From Pseudomonas sp. MN1F (GTDB lineage Bacteria; Pseudomonadota; Gammaproteobacteria; Pseudomonadales; Pseudomonadaceae): a DNA stretch of 64,000 bases. The stretch lies in NCBI RefSeq assembly GCF_009391885.1, contig NZ_VZII01000008.1:124001-188000 (forward strand), in the 5' to 3' direction. The notes beneath the pieces were generated by a model, which saw only the letters and a program-made list of their open reading frames with translations, was not told the origin of the DNA and made no database searches. Of the stretch, positions 24,803 through 32,977 are shown piece after piece. Position numbers and translations under genes: made by a program. Every line of letters begins with the position of its first letter. Position 1 is the stretch's first letter.

Positions 24803-25954
24803 ATGCAAGACCTGGAACTGAGCGAAGAACAGATCATGATCCGCGACATGGCCCGGGACTTCGCCCGTGGCGAGATCGCGCCGCATGCCCAGGCCTGGGA
24901 AAAGGCCGGCTGGATCGACGATGGCGTGGTCCGCAAGATGGGTGAACTGGGCCTGCTCGGCATGGTCGTGCCCGAAGACTTTGGCGGCAGCTACACCGAT
25001 TACGTGGCCTACGCCCTGGCAGTTGAGGAAATCGCCGCCGGTTGCGGCGCCACCGGCGCGATGATGAGCATCCACAACTCGGTCGGTTGCGGCCCCCTGC
25101 TCGCCTACGGCACGCCCGAACAGCAACAGGCCTGGTTGCCACGCCTGGCCGCTGGCGAGGTGATCGGTTGCTTTTGCCTGACCGAGCCTCAAGCCGGCTC
25201 CGAAGCGCACAACCTGCGCACCCGCGCCGAGCTGGTCAATGGCGAGTGGGTGATCAATGGTGCCAAGCAGTTCGTCAGCAACGCCCGGCGTGCGGGCCTG
25301 GCCATCGTTTTCGCGGTGACCGACCCGGAGCTGGGCAAGAAAGGCCTGTCGGCGTTCCTGGTGCCGACCGACAACCCAGGCTTCAAGGTTGACCGCAGCG
25401 AGCACAAGATGGGCATTCGCGCCTCCGACACCTGCGCGGTGACCTTCGACAACTGCCGCATCCCGGCGGCCAATATCCTTGGCGAGCGCGGCAAAGGCCT
25501 GGCCATCGCCCTGTCCAACCTCGAAGGTGGCCGCATCGGCATCGCCGCCCAGGCCCTGGGCATTGCCCGTGCCGCTTTCGAGGCGGCGCTGGTGTATTCG
25601 CGTGATCGCATCCAGTTCGGCAAGCCGATCAACGAACACCAGAGCATTGCCAACCTGCTGGCTGACATGCAGGTGCAGGTGAATGCTGCGCGCTTGCTGA
25701 TCCTGCATGCCGCACGGCTGCGCACGGCGGGCAAACCGTGCCTGTCGGAGGCGTCGCAGGCCAAGCTGTTTGCTTCGGAAATGGCCGAGCGGGTGTGCTC
25801 GATGGCGATTCAGGTGCATGGGGGGTATGGGTACCTGGAGGATTACCCGGTCGAGCGCTATTACCGCGATGCGCGCATCACCCAGATCTACGAGGGGTCA
25901 AGCGAGATACAAAGAATGTTAATTGCCAGGGAGTTGAAGCATTATAGGCTGTGA
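24803..25954 (+). CDS. Acyl-CoA dehydrogenase, probably isobutyryl-CoA/short-chain
   Basis: 383 residues. The FAD-binding [18 protein letters not shown] and [10 protein letters not shown] regions, [26 protein letters not shown] and a C-terminal [20 protein letters not shown] carry the usual fold and the catalytic Glu of the YEG motif. Downstream position to 3-hydroxyisobutyryl-CoA hydrolase suggests isobutyryl-CoA as substrate, though short-chain acyl-CoA dehydrogenases cannot be separated by eye. No ETF gene is nearby. Confidence 0.85.
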   Translation: MQDLELSEEQIMIRDMARDFARGEIAPHAQAWEKAGWIDDGVVRKMGELGLLGMVVPEDFGGSYTDYVAYALAVEEIAAGCGATGAMMSIHNSVGCGPLLAYGTPEQQQAWLPRLAAGEVIGCFCLTEPQAGSEAHNLRTRAELVNGEWVINGAKQFVSNARRAGLAIVFAVTDPELGKKGLSAFLVPTDNPGFKVDRSEHKMGIRASDTCAVTFDNCRIPAANILGERGKGLAIALSNLEGGRIGIAAQALGIARAAFEAALVYSRDRIQFGKPINEHQSIANLLADMQVQVNAARLLILHAARLRTAGKPCLSEASQAKLFASEMAERVCSMAIQVHGGYGYLEDYPVERYYRDARITQIYEGSSEIQRMLIARELKHYRL

Positions 25955-25996
25955 AGCCCACGGCTTCTCGCCTGGGAAAACCACAATGCCATAAAA

Positions 25997-26030
25997 CCTG
26001 TTGCTGACCTGCATCGCAGACAGCAACAGG
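25997..26030 (-). terminator. Hairpin terminator for the minus-strand multidomain gene
   Basis: Perfect 10-bp arms CCTGTTGCTG / CAGCAACAGG with an inner CTGC-GAT-GCAG stem. On the minus strand it is followed by TTTTATGG. It lies 26 bp beyond the end of the 897-residue gene and may also serve the convergent dehydrogenase operon. Confidence 0.8.
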
Positions 26031-26055
26031 AAACCTTCAACTGACATCAATGATC

Positions 26056-28749
26056 TTATTGAAATGGTACATACTCCAAATTATCAACCATTGCATGGAT
26101 GGGCCCAGTTATAAATCTGAACGACTTGATCGCCGCACTGGGTGAAGTATACGAAACGCGGCCGTTATATCTGGTCTTTCCGCTATTGTAGGTAATCCGC
26201 GACAAACGACCTATTTCCGTACCAGAGGCCGTGTAGAAAATCACAGTATGGCCGGGATCATTGGGCATTAAAAGTCCATTATTCCCCACGTCAAAAGAAA
26301 CACTTTTGGCAAGTCCGCGCAACTCGAATTGTACTTGAGCTCCATGAGGTACGACTGAGATGACATGCCCCCAGACGGGATACCAGAAGTTGCTATGACA
26401 ACGGTAGACATCAGCTTGCTTGACCACAACGCTCAACGTGAGAGCCGGAAACTCCAACGTTTCCCCAGCCTTTAGACCCTGGCGCTTTACAGATTCAAAG
26501 CTTTCTTTTCTCAACGCCCCTTCCAGCTGCACGTTCAAGGTTCCCGAGAATCCTGTCTGCGTCGTCCCGTTGCGCACCAGCTCATAACTCACCGCGAGCG
26601 GGTTCTTGGCAGGTTCCAAAAGCGACGGCAAATTTTGCGCGAGTACGTGATCGATCGGCAGCGCGTGCGAATGTGCCCCCGCCTTTCTCAGCAATATCTT
26701 GCCTGTTCGATAGTTGCCTACCCGAATGATGATTTCATCACCTATTGCCAAGCCCGGGTTGTCCAGCAGCACGGTAAACTGATTATTCAAAATCAACGTC
26801 AGGTTGAGCTTGTTATTCACTGCCGCAGGCACTTTTGGCGCTGTGATGAAGTTCTTTTGCATCTCGGTGCTGGCCACAGTGAACTCGAGCGACTGCGAGG
26901 CCACGACCGGCTTGCCCTCCCGGATGACCTGGTAATAGTACTTGATCTTCACCGGTGAGTTGCCCTTCGGCTCGAAGACGGAGCGCTCCACTTCGAAATC
27001 TGTGCCATGCTGGCTGACTTGTTTCAGATCAAGCACGTCCCAACCCAACTCACCCTCTGAGGTTTCCCAGAACAGCTTGATCTTGCATGGCGGCTGTTCC
27101 GCTTCTTTGGGAATCTTGATGACCATGCCCATCTCATACTTCTCATCATCCGGATTCAGCACCTTGTTCACCAGCTCATACTCTGGAGTGGGTGCCGGCA
27201 AGCTCGCAATCGGCTCACCGATTTGATACCTGACCGTTCCGGATTTGAAAACACCCCCGGCACGCTCTATCGTATAAGAAAGATCAACATAACCGCCTTC
27301 GAGCGGTTTTACAAAGGACTTTCCTTCGAGTCGGAAAGCGAATTGCTTTCCGGCGCGTTTCTCGGAAACCTCCTCCGGCTTTACGGGAATCTCAAACGCA
27401 CTGCCATCAGGCTTCATCCCCTTGTACGACAGGCGTATCTTGTCCATGTAAAGGGTATTGGCAAGCTGCGGAATCACCACATAGATGAATTCACGCTCTG
27501 CATCTACGCGCAAATCCTCAACCTTGTTAATACTTGGCTCCGGCAGCAGCGACGGCATGCCCAGGATATTGATGTAGGCATTTTTCGACGTGCTGACCTT
27601 CCCAGTACTGGCGGTCAGTGTAAAATTCAGCTTGGCGCTACCACCCGCCAATGGCCACCACTCGTCAAATGGCACATTGATCTGCTGGGGTTTATTCGGA
27701 TCTGTGACAATCAACGGGCCGAACGCCTTGGCCGTGACCTGATCCTGATGTGTCGTGCCAACCATATGCAGCAACAGGCTGTCCCCAACATGATATTTGC
27801 CTGGGAACTGAATGACCACATGGTCGGATACGATATCAGCAGTCTTGAGTTCACCGGAGCTCAGTACTGCACCCGCCTCGTTCAATACCTCAGGCGCCGC
27901 CAGAGCGTCCTCCGAGAGCTTGACGCTTACCTCGAGCCAGTCAGACCATTCCGAGTCGTTGTCGACCGGGTCTTTCACAAAGTAGTACACAAACAACTCG
28001 TCGCTGTCGCCTTCCGCCTTGATAGTCGCTTCGGGCACCGTAATCGCAACGGCCTTATTGACTTGCGCAGCAGTCACCTCATGGGAAATCACTTGACTCC
28101 CCCAGTACAGATAGATGACGTCACCCGCCCGCATGCTCAAATAAGCCGGAACAGTAACGATACCCCCGGCTTTTGCCTCGACTGGGCCGATCGTACCCGA
28201 GGCCGGTTTGGTCAACACCGGCGGGGCGAGTTCGGCGTCGATGCCTTCATCATCTTTGACTCCCGGCTGCCCTTTGATAAACAGGGTGCTCACAGAGGCG
28301 GAAGGAAGTGAGAATTCATTTTTAGCAATATTATAGTTTTTATATTGAAGATGGCTACTCCCTTCGGGAACATCCTTGCCTTTCACCTTGAGGGTCATGT
28401 ATTTGCCAGTCACATCACTGTCCAAGACGAAGCCGTTTACCACCGCGACTCCTCCCCAGAACAAGTACAAAACTTCACCTGCCTTTACCTTCCCATTGAG
28501 AGGAATAATAACACTGACTTCAGCATCGTCAGTTTCCACCACCTCATCATTAATACCAAAGTCTTCGGTCTTTATGCCATTGATCTTGACCGGATGAACC
28601 ACGCCTGCGACATAAGGTGGAGGTAAATCATCCGGTAACAGCCCTGGGTATTTTTCCTTGTAGTAGGTGTTAAACTCCCCTAGTACATAATCAACTTCGG
28701 ACACAGCCTCGACCGCATCGTCCATGGATACATCATTGGCCTCGCTCAT
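26056..28749 (-). CDS. 897-residue multi-domain beta protein of unknown function (Ig-like modules, C-terminal jelly-roll-like domain)
   Basis: Start ATG 28749 (MSEANDVSMDDAVEAVSEV) is supported by GAGGAAGGAATC just upstream. No signal peptide or transmembrane segment. About six modules of 100-120 residues follow, each with a strand-rich pattern such as AGEVLYLFWGGVAVVNG, AGDVIYLYWGSQVISHEV, VGDSLLLHMVG and IGDEIIIRVGNY, separated by Pro-rich joints (LPEPSI, LPAPTPEYE). The last 150 residues end in a block with HTVIFYTASGTEIGRL and GPIHAMVDNLEY, which resembles the 'xFxDxxGxxIGxxx...VDNxxY' pattern of lectin/jelly-roll domains. GC content and codon use are lower than in the neighbours. Likely a surface or secreted adhesin-type or effector-associated protein; this is inference. 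Confidence 0.7.
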   Translation of the reverse strand: MSEANDVSMDDAVEAVSEVDYVLGEFNTYYKEKYPGLLPDDLPPPYVAGVVHPVKINGIKTEDFGINDEVVETDDAEVSVIIPLNGKVKAGEVLYLFWGGVAVVNGFVLDSDVTGKYMTLKVKGKDVPEGSSHLQYKNYNIAKNEFSLPSASVSTLFIKGQPGVKDDEGIDAELAPPVLTKPASGTIGPVEAKAGGIVTVPAYLSMRAGDVIYLYWGSQVISHEVTAAQVNKAVAITVPEATIKAEGDSDELFVYYFVKDPVDNDSEWSDWLEVSVKLSEDALAAPEVLNEAGAVLSSGELKTADIVSDHVVIQFPGKYHVGDSLLLHMVGTTHQDQVTAKAFGPLIVTDPNKPQQINVPFDEWWPLAGGSAKLNFTLTASTGKVSTSKNAYINILGMPSLLPEPSINKVEDLRVDAEREFIYVVIPQLANTLYMDKIRLSYKGMKPDGSAFEIPVKPEEVSEKRAGKQFAFRLEGKSFVKPLEGGYVDLSYTIERAGGVFKSGTVRYQIGEPIASLPAPTPEYELVNKVLNPDDEKYEMGMVIKIPKEAEQPPCKIKLFWETSEGELGWDVLDLKQVSQHGTDFEVERSVFEPKGNSPVKIKYYYQVIREGKPVVASQSLEFTVASTEMQKNFITAPKVPAAVNNKLNLTLILNNQFTVLLDNPGLAIGDEIIIRVGNYRTGKILLRKAGAHSHALPIDHVLAQNLPSLLEPAKNPLAVSYELVRNGTTQTGFSGTLNVQLEGALRKESFESVKRQGLKAGETLEFPALTLSVVVKQADVYRCHSNFWYPVWGHVISVVPHGAQVQFELRGLAKSVSFDVGNNGLLMPNDPGHTVIFYTASGTEIGRLSRITYNSGKTRYNGRVSYTSPSAAIKSFRFITGPIHAMVDNLEYVPFQ

Positions 28750-28862
28750 GATTCCTTCCTCGTTGGATTGCCGGGTTAACCGCCATCCAACAGTAGGAAT
28801 TATCCGTATCCTGTACAACTGGCAAAAATGTCAGTTTGCGCGACGCGCGATCGATCGTAGAT

Positions 28863-29837
28863 TTACAGGCGCTGCCGCAATGTCTGCGACGGCGGCACGC
28901 CATATCGCTGGCGGTAAATTTCGGAGAACCGCCCCAGGTGCAGGAAGCCATACTCCATGGCCAGCTCGGTCACACTGCGCACGGTACAACTGCGGTCATT
29001 CAGGCAGGCATGCACCCGCTCCAGCTTGCGCTGGCGCACGTACTGTTTGGGTGATGTGCCCAGCTGCCTGTCGAACAAGGCATACAGCGAGCGCAAGCTC
29101 ATGCAGGCCTGCTCTGCCAGCACTTCGGCCGACAGCTCATGCTTGAGATTGCGCTCGATGTAATCGAGGATCCGCTCCAGGCTCGCACCCGGCGTACCCA
29201 GGCTTTCGCGGCGGATATTGGTGCTCATCAGGGTCATCAGCTTGCTGGCGACGATCTGGCTGTAGTGCCCCTGCACCCGCGGTAACGAGTCAATGACCTC
29301 GGCTTCGTGGCACACCATGGCCAGCAGGTTGACGAAACCGTCCAGCTCCTCCAGCCGGTAGTGATTGCGCAGGAACCGCACGCCGCCATCCGGGCGCTGC
29401 CAGCGCTGCTCATCGCAGATGCTGTCGAGCAAGCGGGTCGGCACCTTGAGGATGAACTTCTCGCAGTCATCGGAATAGGTCAGGTCGACCGGGTCGTCCG
29501 GGTTGATCAGCAGCAACTCGCCCGGCACCAGGTGATGTTCGCGCTGGCGACCGCGCCACAGGCAGTTGCCGTTGAGCAGCACTTGCAGGTGATAGATGCT
29601 TTCCAGTGCCGGCGAGGTGACCCGCACGCTGCCGCCATAGCTGATGCGGCACAGGTCGAGCTCGGCGAATTTGCGGTGGCTGAGGCTGGCCTGCGGGTGG
29701 GTGGTGCGCGACAGGCCGATGCAGTGCTGACCGACGTGCTGGTTCACGTAGTCGGACACGGCATAAGGGTCGGCGTGATGGAACACGCTACTGCGCTCGC
29801 TCAGCAGGCGGCTTTCCATAGGCAAGGCACTCGGCAT
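28863..29837 (-). CDS. AraC/XylS-family activator, BenR/AntR-like
   Basis: 324 residues. The N-terminal half has SERSSVFHHADPYAVSDYVN, GELLLINPDDPVDLTYSDDC and LLAMVCHEAE, wording I associate with the BenR/AntR/XylS regulators of aromatic-acid degradation. The C-terminal AraC domain has two helix-turn-helices, ending GFLHLGRFSEIYRQRYGVPPSQTL. No aromatic catabolic operon lies within the window, so its target is unknown. It may be a diverged paralogue. It is 114 bp upstream of the 897-residue gene on the same strand, and a link between them cannot be excluded. Confidence 0.82.
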   Translation of the reverse strand: MPSALPMESRLLSERSSVFHHADPYAVSDYVNQHVGQHCIGLSRTTHPQASLSHRKFAELDLCRISYGGSVRVTSPALESIYHLQVLLNGNCLWRGRQREHHLVPGELLLINPDDPVDLTYSDDCEKFILKVPTRLLDSICDEQRWQRPDGGVRFLRNHYRLEELDGFVNLLAMVCHEAEVIDSLPRVQGHYSQIVASKLMTLMSTNIRRESLGTPGASLERILDYIERNLKHELSAEVLAEQACMSLRSLYALFDRQLGTSPKQYVRQRKLERVHACLNDRSCTVRSVTELAMEYGFLHLGRFSEIYRQRYGVPPSQTLRQRL

Positions 29838-29987
29838 CGTTATTGTTCTGGTCGCCGCGCCCTACTGGCCCGTGGGCCTGTGGTTGCGGTCGTTAACAGT
29901 CATTCTATCGGGCCGGGGTCAGGTATCTTGGGGCAGCTGACCACTGGCGTAGTATTGTCACAGCTAAGCAAAATCGCGGGGCTTGAG

Positions 29988-30006
29988 CAATCCGATGTTC
30001 GGATTG
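29988..30006. promoter_or_regulatory. Perfect dyad in intergenic region
   Basis: CAATCCGA-TGT-TCGGATTG, 8-bp arms. It lies in the 290-bp gap upstream of the AraC-type gene and beyond the end of the lipoprotein gene. Possibly an operator or a small hairpin. The rest of the gap is AT-rich and holds no gene. Confidence 0.35.
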
Positions 30007-30127
30007 GGTGGGCGAATAACGGACCGCGACTGGTGTTATGCGGGCGATTATCGAACAAAATTGATTTTTTTGTATTGCATGCAACATCGATATCGAAGGG
30101 TACAAACAAGGCGGCCCCTGTTTGGCC

Positions 30128-30859
30128 TCACTGCACCGGCAGGAAATTCATCAACAAAAGGCTCTGCGCGTAATTCAGGCCGATTCGCCGATAGCGCTCG
30201 TCCAGCAACTCCGCCAGCAGGTCCAGCCGCGCCACGACCTTGCCGAACTCCACGGCAAAACTCAGGTTGCTGCCCTCCTCCGAGATCTCGTTGGAAAACA
30301 GCAACAGCACCCCGTTGGCATCCTGGCGCTGGCTGAGCATCCAGGTGGCCTTCTCGATATTGCGCGCCGCGTTATTGATGAACAACGGGTCGAGGGTATC
30401 GGTCATGTAGAACTCGGTACGCCCGCCGTGCGCAGTGATCAGCATGCTGCCGATGGCGTAGATGAAGGCGCCGACCCGGTCGCCGCGAAACTCCGGGCTC
30501 AGGGCGTAGCTCAGGGCGGCAAGGTCGCGGCGGTTGCCCAGTTGCGGCAACGGCTGGCGCTGCTCGATGGCGATACGGATCTGCCGTTCGGCGGTAGCTG
30601 CATCCAGGTAGCCGGACAGCGTCAACTGGTTGGGGTTGCGCAGGTACAGCTTGTTCATCAGCAGGTACAGACTCTGCAGGTTGTCGCGCATGGCCAGTGT
30701 GGCCATACGGTCGACGCTGGTCTGGAACAGCTCGCTGGGCTTGCCGTTACCAAACTGGCTGACGATGTCGTGGCCTTGCTGCGGGCTGCAGCCGGCCAGG
30801 CCAATCAGGGCGCCTGCCAGCAGCAGACGCGGGAAAAATCGGAAATTGCTTGCAACCAT
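30128..30859 (-). CDS. Predicted outer-membrane lipoprotein of unknown function
   Basis: 243 residues from ATG 30859 (MVASNFRFFPRLLLAGALIG). A lipobox LIGLAGC gives a lipidated Cys at about residue 23, followed by SPQQGHDIVSQFG. Ser rather than Asp follows the Cys, so outer-membrane sorting is expected. The mature part is helical and repetitive (MRDNLQSLYLLMNKLYLRNPN; GRTEFYMTDTLDPLF). I recognise no family. An alternative ATG lies at 30889. Confidence 0.75.
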   Translation of the reverse strand: MVASNFRFFPRLLLAGALIGLAGCSPQQGHDIVSQFGNGKPSELFQTSVDRMATLAMRDNLQSLYLLMNKLYLRNPNQLTLSGYLDAATAERQIRIAIEQRQPLPQLGNRRDLAALSYALSPEFRGDRVGAFIYAIGSMLITAHGGRTEFYMTDTLDPLFINNAARNIEKATWMLSQRQDANGVLLLFSNEISEEGSNLSFAVEFGKVVARLDLLAELLDERYRRIGLNYAQSLLLMNFLPVQ

Positions 30860-30968
30860 CGGCACCGGATCGATATTCGGCGGCCGCACCGGGGGTCAGT
30901 GCGGCCTGGCCAAGCATAGAGCCCGGAAATGGGAAAAAGTGCAGTGCCCGGTCAAACCGCTGACCGGC

Positions 30969-31760
30969 TCACATGGCCTGGCGCAACATTTCCACCACCT
31001 GCGCATGCAGCGCCGGGTCGCCGCAGGCCACCACGCAGCCGCCATTCTGCGCGCTGCTGCCGTCCCAGGCCGTGATCACCCCGCCCGCCCCTTCGATGAT
31101 CGGCATCAACGCCTGCACGTCATACGGCTGCAAGCTCGCTTCGACGATCACGTCGACAAAGCCCGAAGCCAGCATGCAGTAGGCATAGCAGTCACCACCA
31201 TAACGCATCAGCCGCGCCCTGCCCGCCACGGCCTCGAACGCCGCCTTGCGCTCGGCGGTGTCGAACATGTCCGGGGTGGTGCACATCAGTGTGGCCGAGG
31301 CCAGGTCGGCGCAGGCACGGGTTTTCAGCGGCGTGCCACTGCGCCAGGCGCCTGCCGGGGTACCGACGAAACGTTCGCCGGTGAACGGCTGGTTCATCAC
31401 CCCCACAACCGGGCGCGTGCCATCGTTCAGAGCAATCAGCGTGCCCCACAGCGGCAGCCCGGTGATGAATGCGCGGGTACCGTCGATCGGGTCGAGCACC
31501 CAGGTCAGCGGGCTGCTGCCCACCGCCACACCGGCCTCCTCACCGAGAATGCCGTGCTCCGGGTAGCGCGCCTGGATCAGCTCACGCATGGCATCCTCGG
31601 CCGCCTTGTCGGCCGCGGTCACCGGGTCGTACAGGCGCCCGCCCTTGTCCTCGACCTCCAGGCTGGCACGGAAGTACGGCTTGATCGCCAGCGCAGCGGC
31701 ATCGGCCAGCTGCTCGGCGAAGGCTTGGAATTCGCCGATCTGTTCAGCATTCAGGGACAT
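30969..31760 (-). CDS. hisN: Inositol-monophosphatase-family phosphatase, HisN-like histidinol-phosphatase
   Basis: 263 residues with all metal-site motifs of the family: GEEAG (residues 73-77), DPIDGTRAF and PYDVQALMPIIEGAGG. The residues after DGT (RAFITGLPLWGTLIAL) are those of the HisN-type histidinol-phosphatases rather than SuhB. It probably dephosphorylates L-histidinol phosphate. Substrate assignment by motif alone is uncertain, and other sugar phosphates are possible. It stands alone between the lipoprotein and the divergent usp gene. Confidence 0.8.
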   Translation of the reverse strand: MSLNAEQIGEFQAFAEQLADAAALAIKPYFRASLEVEDKGGRLYDPVTAADKAAEDAMRELIQARYPEHGILGEEAGVAVGSSPLTWVLDPIDGTRAFITGLPLWGTLIALNDGTRPVVGVMNQPFTGERFVGTPAGAWRSGTPLKTRACADLASATLMCTTPDMFDTAERKAAFEAVAGRARLMRYGGDCYAYCMLASGFVDVIVEASLQPYDVQALMPIIEGAGGVITAWDGSSAQNGGCVVACGDPALHAQVVEMLRQAM

Positions 31761-31908
31761 GGGGCAGGCCTCGTGAAAAATGGTGTGGCGCGCATCATAC
31801 CCGACAACCCGCAGCGCAGTGGGCCGACCGAAGCGCTAGCGCGGTCTAGACTGTACAGACCAGAAAACATGGCATGAACCGGGGGGCTGCCACACGTGGA
31901 GGTGTGCG

Positions 31909-32799
31909 ATGAGCCAGTTCAAGCGTCTGTTCGTCATGCTCGGCCCGCAAATGCGCCATACCCCGGCGCTGCAACGCGCGGCGGCGTTGGCCGAGTCCAG
32001 CGGTGCCCTGCTGGATATCAATGTGTTCGTCGACGATGTCGACACGCTTGGCCTGATGAGCGACGGTCACGAGCGTGAACGGCTGCTCGGCGACAACCGC
32101 CAGTGGCTGGCCGACGAGGCCGAGCAACTGGGCAACGCCGGGCTCGATGTGTCCACCGAACTGCTGCTGACCCGCGACCCGCTGAGCAGCGTGCTCGAAC
32201 GCATCGAACGGCTAGGTTGCGACCTGCTGATCAAGGACGTGCAGCACGAACCGGTGCTCAAGCGCCTGCTGGTCACGCCGCTGGACTGGCAATTGCTCAA
32301 GGAAAGCCCGGTGGCCGTGCACCTGGTCAGCGACATCCGCCTGCCGCTGCCCCGGCAGATTGCCGCGGCGGTGGACCTCAACTGCCACGGCGTCGGCGAG
32401 CACCTGGACGATCAGGTGATCCACAGTGCCCACGCCCTGGCCCTGCAATGCAACGCCGAACTGCACCTGCTGCATGTGTGCGACGCAGCCAAGACCCATA
32501 TCGCCGACTTTGGTGCCGGCACCGTCACCATCCCAGGGTTCGATGGCAGTGTGCGCACGTCGCAACGGGCGGCATTCAACCGGCTGGGCGACCATCACCA
32601 GATTCCGCTGGAACGGCGGCATTTTGTCGAGGGCGCGGCGATCCGGGCGATTGCCCAGTTCGTCAGCCACAGCCGGGTCGATGTGATCGTGATGGGCAGC
32701 CATCGGCATGATGCGATGCAGACGTTCCTTGGCGGCACCACGGCGCATGTGCTGGAGCATCCGCTGTGCAATGTGCTGGCGATCAAGGACCGCCGCTGA
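31909..32799 (+). CDS. Tandem universal stress protein
   Basis: 296 residues forming two UspA domains (about 1-145 and 150-296), an arrangement like UspE. The second domain retains the nucleotide-loop pattern VDVIVMGSHRHDAMQTFLGG ... VLEHPLCNVLAI. The first is more diverged. The start follows GTGGAGGTGTGCG. Usually induced in stasis or oxygen limitation; no control site was identified. A strong hairpin follows. Confidence 0.88.
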   Translation: MSQFKRLFVMLGPQMRHTPALQRAAALAESSGALLDINVFVDDVDTLGLMSDGHERERLLGDNRQWLADEAEQLGNAGLDVSTELLLTRDPLSSVLERIERLGCDLLIKDVQHEPVLKRLLVTPLDWQLLKESPVAVHLVSDIRLPLPRQIAAAVDLNCHGVGEHLDDQVIHSAHALALQCNAELHLLHVCDAAKTHIADFGAGTVTIPGFDGSVRTSQRAAFNRLGDHHQIPLERRHFVEGAAIRAIAQFVSHSRVDVIVMGSHRHDAMQTFLGGTTAHVLEHPLCNVLAIKDRR

Positions 32800-32813
32800 G
32801 CGTTGTCCAGGCG

Positions 32814-32842
32814 TGCGGGAGCCGCCCTTGCCGGCTCCCGCA
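32814..32842. terminator. Hairpin after the stress-protein gene
   Basis: TGCGGGAGCCG / CGGCTCCCGCA, perfect 11-bp arms, 7-nt loop, 15 bp past the stop. There is no T tract, so it may be a REP-like 3' stabiliser rather than an intrinsic terminator. Confidence 0.6.
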
Positions 32843-32902
32843 GGCCAGGCCTGCCAAGCGCTTGGTATTTGGCACACCAGTTCCGATTAAAAAGAATGCA
32901 TT

Positions 32903-32917
32903 TGATAATGATTCGTA
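32903..32917 (+). promoter_or_regulatory. Fur-box-like site upstream of the TonB receptor
   Basis: TGATAAT-G-ATTCGTA: the left heptamer is a perfect match to the 7-1-7 Fur consensus (TGATAATnATTATCA) and the right matches 4 of 7. It lies about 60 bp before the receptor ATG, where a promoter would be. Iron repression is therefore likely. Confidence 0.6.
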
Positions 32918-32977
32918 GTAGTTTCTCGGCGCTTCCCCTATTTCCTATCAGCGCCCTACTCCAGGATCGTACCGTCG

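Noticed and set aside
23404..24963. 519-codon minus-strand open frame
   Set aside because: Antisense to the hydrolase, whose crotonase motifs are unmistakable.
30049..30080. T-rich run as a possible terminator
   Set aside because: No hairpin precedes it on either strand at the right spacing.
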